From NCBI RefSeq assembly GCF_019059575.1, contig NW_024881501.1, positions 1,550,001-1,614,000 on the forward strand: 64,000 nucleotides of DNA. Direction: 5' to 3'. Below the pieces are notes generated by a model that ran no database searches, had not been told where the DNA came from, and saw nothing but the letters and a program-made list of their open reading frames with translations. A program made the position numbers and the translations under genes. Numbering within the stretch: the first letter of the stretch is position 1; each line of letters begins with the position of its first letter. Of the stretch, positions 58,580 through 64,000 are shown piece by piece. This DNA is from Amphibalanus amphitrite (taxonomy: Eukaryota; Arthropoda; Thecostraca; Balanomorpha; Balanidae).

Positions 58580-61500
58580 GCCGGGGGGATCCAGGGCGTC
58601 GCAAGTCCATCTACGACACGTCGCAAGTTACGACACATGTCCCGTCGCAAGTTGTGTCGTAGCGAAAAAGGAGGGATGTTGAGGAAAGAGGGGTTTGTCG
58701 GAGGATACGACAGAACGTAGCTGCGACAAGGTTTAAATACCCGCTTTACTCGAGAATTTAAAAGGCTACACGATCAGCTGATCCCGTAGTAAGCGTCAGT
58801 AAGGTCGAAAACTCTATCAAGCATAAAGGAACATTCGCCCTTCTGGTTTGCGAGCTTATGAGACAGCCAGTTCAAGCATGTTCTCTGATTCTGAAGCTTT
58901 GTCTCAACTGGGTGACTTGTGGTTGCTTACGCTCACGTGAGTTGCCATGAATTTTGGGATCGATCACAGGAGATTCGTGGCGCTATAGGGCATCTAGAAG
59001 CGATGCTTTAGAAGAAATGAGTTAAGTGAGTATGAGGTCACAGAGAGTTAGTAGAGTTGGAGATTGAGGCCACAATTGGAAGTTACAGAGGTCATCTGGG
59101 ACACTTCAGGTCACGGAGGTCAACTTGGGGTCATCACAGAGCTCAATTGGAGACCACGGAAGTAATCTGAGACACGTCAGGTCACAGAAGGCAACTTGGG
59201 GGCACGTCAGGTTACAGAGGTCAACTCGGGGTCATCACAGAGCTCAATTGGGGGTCATCTGGGACACGCCAGGTCACAGAGGTCAGCTTGAGGTCATCAA
59301 AGAGCTCAATTGGAGGTCACGGAGGTCATCTGGGACACGTCAAGTCACAGAGGTCAACTTGGGGTCATCACAGAGCTCAATTGAAGGTCATGGCGGTTAT
59401 CTGGGGCACATCAGGTCAGATAGGTCAGCTTGGAGTCATCAGAGGGGTCACTTAGAGGTTACAGAGGTCATATGGGACACGTCAGGTCACAGAGGTCAAC
59501 TTGAGATCATCACAGAGCTCAATTGGAGGTCACGGAGGTCATCTGGGACACGTCGGGTTACAGAGGTCAACTTGGGGTCATCACAGAGCTCAATTGGAGG
59601 TCATCTGGGACACGTCAGGTCACAGAGGTCAACTTGGGGTCACCACAGAGCTCTAATGGAGATCACGCAGGTCATCTGTGACACGTCAGGCTACAGAGGT
59701 CAACTTGGGGTCATCACAGAGCTCAATTGGAGGTCATCTGGGACACATCAGGTCACAGAGGTCAGCTTGGAGTCATCAGAGAGCTCAATTGGAGGTCACG
59801 GAGGTCATCTGGGACACTTCAGGTAACAGAGGTCAACTTGGGGTCATCACAGAGCTCTATCGGAGGTCATGGGGGTCATCAAGGGACACGTCAGGTCACA
59901 GAGGTCAACTTGGGGTCATCACAGAGCTCTATTGGAGGTCACGGAGGTCATCTGGGACACGTCAGGTTACAGAGGTCAACTTGGGGTCATCACAAAGCTC
60001 AATTGGAGGTCATCTGGGACACGTCAGGTCACAGAGGTCAACTTGGGGTCATCACAGAGATCAATTCGAGGTCATGGGGGTCATCTGGGACACATCGTTT
60101 TTAGATTTTGGAGAATCTTTTGGGGGATGCCCCTCGCAATGTCCAAGACCGCCTTTCTGGATTCGCCAGTAGTTGCTGGAATGGTGTTAGGCTACTTCAT
60201 ATCCATGAATACCCCGATAAATGTGAATACAACATATTATGCACCATGTTCAACACTCTCGCTGGCGCGGATTGAGGCCTCCTAGACGAACCGTTGGTTC
60301 TTGCTTTATAACTCGCGTTAGCGGCAACGGATTGCAACGAAATTTTCAGGATCTCAAGTTTCAACAATTTTCCACGTACCATGCAAATTTCGTGACCATG
60401 ACCCCAATGACCTGTGACCTGTGACCTCTCCCTCAAGGCCATATCAACTTGCGACACAACTTACGACTGCTATTTCAAATTCGTAAGTTGTGTCGTGAAT
60501 CAGGCACTTTGCGATAGACTTTACTTCTTAAGTAACGCTACTCATCAATTGATCCCTCCAAAAACGACTTACTACACAACTTGCGACACGTCGCAGCTGC
60601 GACGAGGCTTACGACGCTCTGGATCCCCCCAGCCATAATAGACACATATGCCGTCGCAAGTTGTGTCGTAGCGGAAAAGGAGGGATGTTGAGGAAAGAGG
60701 GGTTTGTCGGAGGATACGACAGAACGTAGCTGCGACGAGGCTTAAATACCCGCTTTACTCGAGAATTTAAAAGGCTACACGATCAGCTGATCCCGTAGTA
60801 AACGTCAGTAAGGTCGAAAACTCTATCACGCATAAAGGAACATTCCCCTTTCTGGTTTGCGAGCTTATGAGACAGCAAGGTCAAGCATGTTCTCTGATTC
60901 TGAAGCTTTGTATTAACTGGGTGACTTGTGGTTGCTAACGCTCACGTGATTTGCCATAAAATTTGGGATCGATCACAGGAGATTCGTGGCTATAGGGCAT
61001 CTAGAATCGATGCTTTAGAAGAAATGAGTTCCGAGAGTTTGAGGTCACAGAGAGGTAAGAAATTTGTAGATGGAGGTCACAATTGGAGGTTACAGAGGTC
61101 ATCTGGGACACGTCAGGTCACAAAGGTCATGTTGGGGTCATCACATAGCTCTATTGGAGGTCATGGGGGTCATCTGGGACACGTCAGGTCACAGAGGTCA
61201 GCTTGGAGTCATCAGAGAGCTCAATAGGATGTCACGGAGGTCATCTGGGACAGGTCAGGTTAAAAAGGTCAACTTGGGGTCATCACAGAGCTCATTGGAG
61301 GTCATCGGAGTCAGCTGGGACACGTCGTTTTTGGAATTGGGAGAATATTTTGGGGGATGCCCCTTGCAACGTCCAAGACCGCCTTTCTGGATTCGCCAGT
61401 AGTTGCTGGAATGGTGTTAGGCTACTTCATATCCCCGAATACCCCAATAAATGTGAATATAACATATTATGCACCAATTTCAACACTCGCTGGCACGGAT

Positions 61501-61861
61501 TGAGGCCTCATAGACGACCCGTCAGTTCAAGCTCTATAACTCGTATTAGCGTCAACGGATTGCAACCAAATATTCAGGATCTAAAGTTTAAACAATTTTA
61601 CACCTACCATGTAAATTTCGTGACCATGACCCGAATGACCTGTGACCTGTTACCTCTTTCTCAAGGCAAGGTCAACTTGCGACACAACTTACGACTGCTA
61701 TTTCAAATTCGTAAGTTGTGTCGCAAATCAGGCTATTTGCGATAGACTTTACTACTTAAGTAACGCTACTCATCGATTGATCCCTACAAAAACGACTTAC
61801 TACACAACTTGCGACACGTCGCAGCTACGACGAGGCTTACGACGCTCTGGATCCCCCCAGC
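58580..61861. repeat. composite repeat with GCYGGGGGGATCCAG ends, two tandem copies
   Basis: The outer ends GCCGGGGGGATCCAG (58580) and CTGGATCCCCCCAGC (ending 61861) are inverted. A second right end stands at 60633, followed by a repeat start at about 60649, so two copies (about 2.05 and 1.2 kb) are joined. Each copy has 'gtcgcaagttgtgtcgtagcg', a 'tttaaatacccgctttactc' segment, an AGGTCA array and 'ctttctggattcgccagta'. Hairpins such as GACACAACTTACGA...TCGTAAGTTGTGTC lie at about 60450-60495 and 61678-61725. Confidence 0.75.
59065..60095. repeat. tandem array of 62/71-bp units with AGGTCAcagAGGTCA
   Basis: Some fifteen units of 'tctgggacacgtcaggtcac', 'agaggtcaacttggggtcat', 'cacagagctcaattggaggt' run head to tail. 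A shorter array of the same unit is at about 61075-61325. Long open frames across it come from the repeat. Confidence 0.9.
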
Positions 61862-63099
61862 AAGACTCTTAGTCTAAGCTCCGTATGCCCGCACTTCAAG
61901 CATTTCCCTGCTTCAAGGGTGCTTGGAATAGCACCAGCCACCAACGTACAGATGGTGCTAATCTAAGCATCAGTTTTAAGCACCATGGTCCATGATCAAA
62001 CTTAAGAGCTGATGAAAGCACCCAAAATATACTTCGTCGATTTTGGCGGGAAGATCGCATCCGTTCGGTGCTTATTGGTTTGCTTTTTCAGCATCTGGGT
62101 GCTTACGTCGTACGAAAAAAGCAGCGAATTCATAAAGCGCGCGGGATTCGCGACGCCATTTGCATTTGTCAAGTCAGTTGTGTGGGAGCGCCCGGCCGGG
62201 TTGGTTGGTCCACGTGCGTGCGGTCAGTGATAGAAACATGGTGATGGTGTTGGTCGTTTGTAGGCTAATAAGGGCATTCGTGAGTGACAATACTGAAGTG
62301 GGTGTCGTCCTAACTGCAATCAAGACCGAGTCTGAAGTCTGAAACGGAGCATCAATGGAGGAGATGCGTGGGAACTTTCCAGCCTTGTCGGAGTGCTAAG
62401 GTGGGCTTGCATTGACCTGCTGTCGTGCTATGGATAATAATGGATGTAATTCCACACCTTTTTAGGGTTGCTAAGGCAAAGTTTTATCGATATTTAACCA
62501 GATCAAGATAGGCGACAGATAACTGGTGGCTAATGAAATGAACTATAATCTTTGCAGTGAAAGAGAGAGTGCAGATGGCATATTTTTTCATTTATTTATT
62601 ACGGGTGCAGTTGACGGCAGACGTGGCTGTTATCGGAGGTGGCTATCTGTATAGCGGCGCCCATATGTTGTGATTTATCAGCTTATGTTATAATGCCAGG
62701 GGAGCGGCCCTGTGGCACTGTTCGTAAGGACGTGCTAATATTGTGTTGTTGTTTTTTTGTATTTTTTAAGGTGCTTTGTGACTAATAAGTTTACGCTTGC
62801 GCTTAAATTTAACTCTAATAATCATCATACGTGATGTCCATTACCATAAATAAACGACAAACAAACAATTAAACGTGTTTGCAGCATGAGGTAAGCATTA
62901 AGAATCGCAATATTTCTTTCGATTTAGCTCGGCTCCCGGCCTGCGGAGTGCGGCTACGTCCATTGCCGCCACTCTTCAAAATGCGTCTAAGTTTTCTCCG
63001 CTACGAATAAAAGTCCCGGCCTCCACTGGAATGGAAAAGCGGTGGAAACACGTTATGGTGCTAACATAAGCATCTATCTGCTAAATACGTGCTTACGCT
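61862..63099. other. interior of the 5-kb element, no gene
   Basis: It holds TGGTGCTAATCTAAGCA-type repeats at 61910-62000, then unassigned AT-rich sequence. 'tttatttattacgggtgcag' at about 62591 resembles 'tttatttactgcaggtgcaa' at about 55125, a minor dispersed repeat. Confidence 0.4.
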
Positions 63100-63450
63100 A
63101 GCACCATACCACAGTAAGCACCCACTAGGAGCTGAAAATTGAACTCGACACATTTTTGGGTGCTAGACGCATGCTAGGGTGCTTCGGTGCTAATGTTAGC
63201 ACACGAGCTCTTAATGAAGCACTCTTTGGGTGCGTGAATTTAGCACCAAAGCACCGAAATGGTGCTAATGCTAGCACCTATTTAGCACCTATGGCTCTGA
63301 ACGAAGCACTCCTTGGAGTGTAAGTTAAGCACCAAAATGGTGCTAATGCTAGCATCTAGGGCTCTTGAGTAAGCACCATTTGGGGCATACATTAAGCACC
63401 AACAGGGTACTGAAAATTGAACTCTGACTTATGACCCAAAGGGTGCTAAT
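63100..63450. repeat. GGTGCTAATGCTAGCACC repeats
   Basis: Degenerate repeats of GTGCTAATGCTAGCACC, TTAAGCACCAAA and CTCTTGAGTAAGCACC up to the element's right end. Confidence 0.8.
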
Positions 63451-63464
63451 CTTTTTTTACAGTG

Positions 63465-63523
63465 CATGCTCAAAACGGTGGCTCGGCTGAGCAAAGCTCA
63501 GCCGAGCCACCGTTTTGAGCATG
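63465..63523. repeat. perfect 28-bp inverted repeat with AAA loop
   Basis: The arms are 63465-63492 and 63496-63523, starting CATGCTCAAAACGGTGG and ending in its exact complement. The arms have no mismatch and the loop is 3 bases. It abuts the right end of the 5-kb element. Confidence 0.95.
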
Positions 63524-63880
63524 GGCGGTGCAAGCACGTAAACATATAGAAAAGAGGCAAAGAAATCCGCTCACTGCATTGCATTTTTTGGCCAAACAAG
63601 AATGTGGGGCAATTTAGTTATTCGGCGGGCACGTCACGTCAGATTGCCCACGCCTCAGCCCTGGGAGTCCGTGCACGCCACTGCACTGTGCAGGTTCAGC
63701 GTGATCAAACAGACCTCGCGGGCGGCGACGATGCCGAAAACGATACCGCGCCCACGGGCACTTAGCCTACATGCCTATCAAAGGAGCACATAGCCACGCG
63801 CTCACTGCAAGGACAGTCACAGTGCAGCACAGCGCTGTTCAGTCAGGCCGCGGGCCGACCTTCAGCGCGTCGTTAGCGGC
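63524..63880. other. no gene seen
   Basis: Moderately GC-rich sequence. A 63-codon frame at 63602-63793 has no supporting feature. Confidence 0.3.
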
Positions 63881-64000
63881 GGGCCATCCCGGTGTGAGGG
63901 GGCACTGGACGGGGACGGGCCAGCACGGTGTGAGGGGACACTGGACAGGGACGGGCCATCCCGGTGTGAGGGGGGCAGAGACGCGGGCCTGCACGGTGCG
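63881..64000. repeat. minisatellite CGGTGTGAGGGGRCACTGGACRGGGACGGGCC, continues to the window edge
   Basis: Three units of about 36-40 bp. The unit resembles the GTGAGGGG...GGGACGGCACAG units at 55947-56155 in composition. It is cut by the end of the window. Confidence 0.75.

Larger units (their letters stand above)
58471..63464. mobile_element. 5-kb element with CACTGTAAAAAAAAGATTAG ends
   Basis: The left end CACTGTAAAAAAAAGATTAG and the right end CTAATCTTTTTTTACAGTG are inverted. The left flank is TA and the right flank is CA, so a TA duplication with one change is possible but unproven. The interior has TGCTTA/GTGCTAA repeats near both ends and a second composite repeat (58580-61861). It has no transposase. 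Confidence 0.65.

Noticed and set aside
59125-60285. Long plus-strand frames (up to 233 codons) over the AGGTCA array
   Set aside because: They are open only because the 62/71-bp units lack stops in those frames. The peptides are repeats of GHLGHVRSQRSTWGHHRAQ type.

Overview
This window looks like a repeat-rich arthropod genome, most likely a crustacean. A barnacle or relative is my guess, from the GC-rich third codon positions, the short first exons that carry signal peptides, and the glycine/histidine/tyrosine-rich cuticle-like protein. I cannot fix the species from sequence alone. Most of the 64 kb is mobile or tandemly repeated DNA. Only five gene loci have real coding support: a secreted Cys-rich protein (2636-3475, minus), two exons of a second secreted protein (16064-15989 and 14185-14008, minus), an intronless glutathione S-transferase-like gene (36124-35294, minus), a three-exon secreted structural protein ending in a long polyglutamine tract (39434-44317, plus), and the first exon of another secreted protein (55796-55946, plus).

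The main structural discovery is a pair of foldback-type transposable elements, at 6450-13847 and 25772-35015. Both are built almost entirely from ~135-bp tandem units. Both begin with ACGTCTGTC and end with the inverted copy GACAGACGT. Each is flanked by its own perfect 9-bp target duplication (GTTCTTTTT for the first, GTTTATCCC for the second). In the second copy the array reverses direction near 31282, giving two opposed arms of about 5.5 and 3.7 kb. What would normally be called a satellite array is therefore a mobile unit here. The first copy has itself been a target: it contains two TA-flanked elements and a hAT-type element that holds a second hAT-type element.

From 14.7 to 24 kb and from 47 to 55 kb there are TTAA-flanked, piggyBac-like non-autonomous elements with CCC tips, long G-tract/C-tract terminal hairpins and many TGACC/AGGTCA repeats. 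They are inserted end to end and inside one another, and several nesting events can be read from duplicated target sites and related uninterrupted copies. A 4.7-kb hAT-type element (49069-53744) full of GGGGCGGCACC-type repeats sits inside one of them. A decayed mariner copy lies at 37662-38644. From 58.5 to 63.5 kb there is a large composite inverted-repeat element with an array of AGGTCA direct repeats, followed at once by a perfect 28-bp-arm palindrome.

The gene loci are not obviously a functional cluster. They share only that most encode secreted proteins and that minisatellites lie close to their splice donors. The clearest case is after the exon at 55796-55946, where nine tandem ~22-bp units each begin with a splice-donor-like GTGAGG and end with CACAG.
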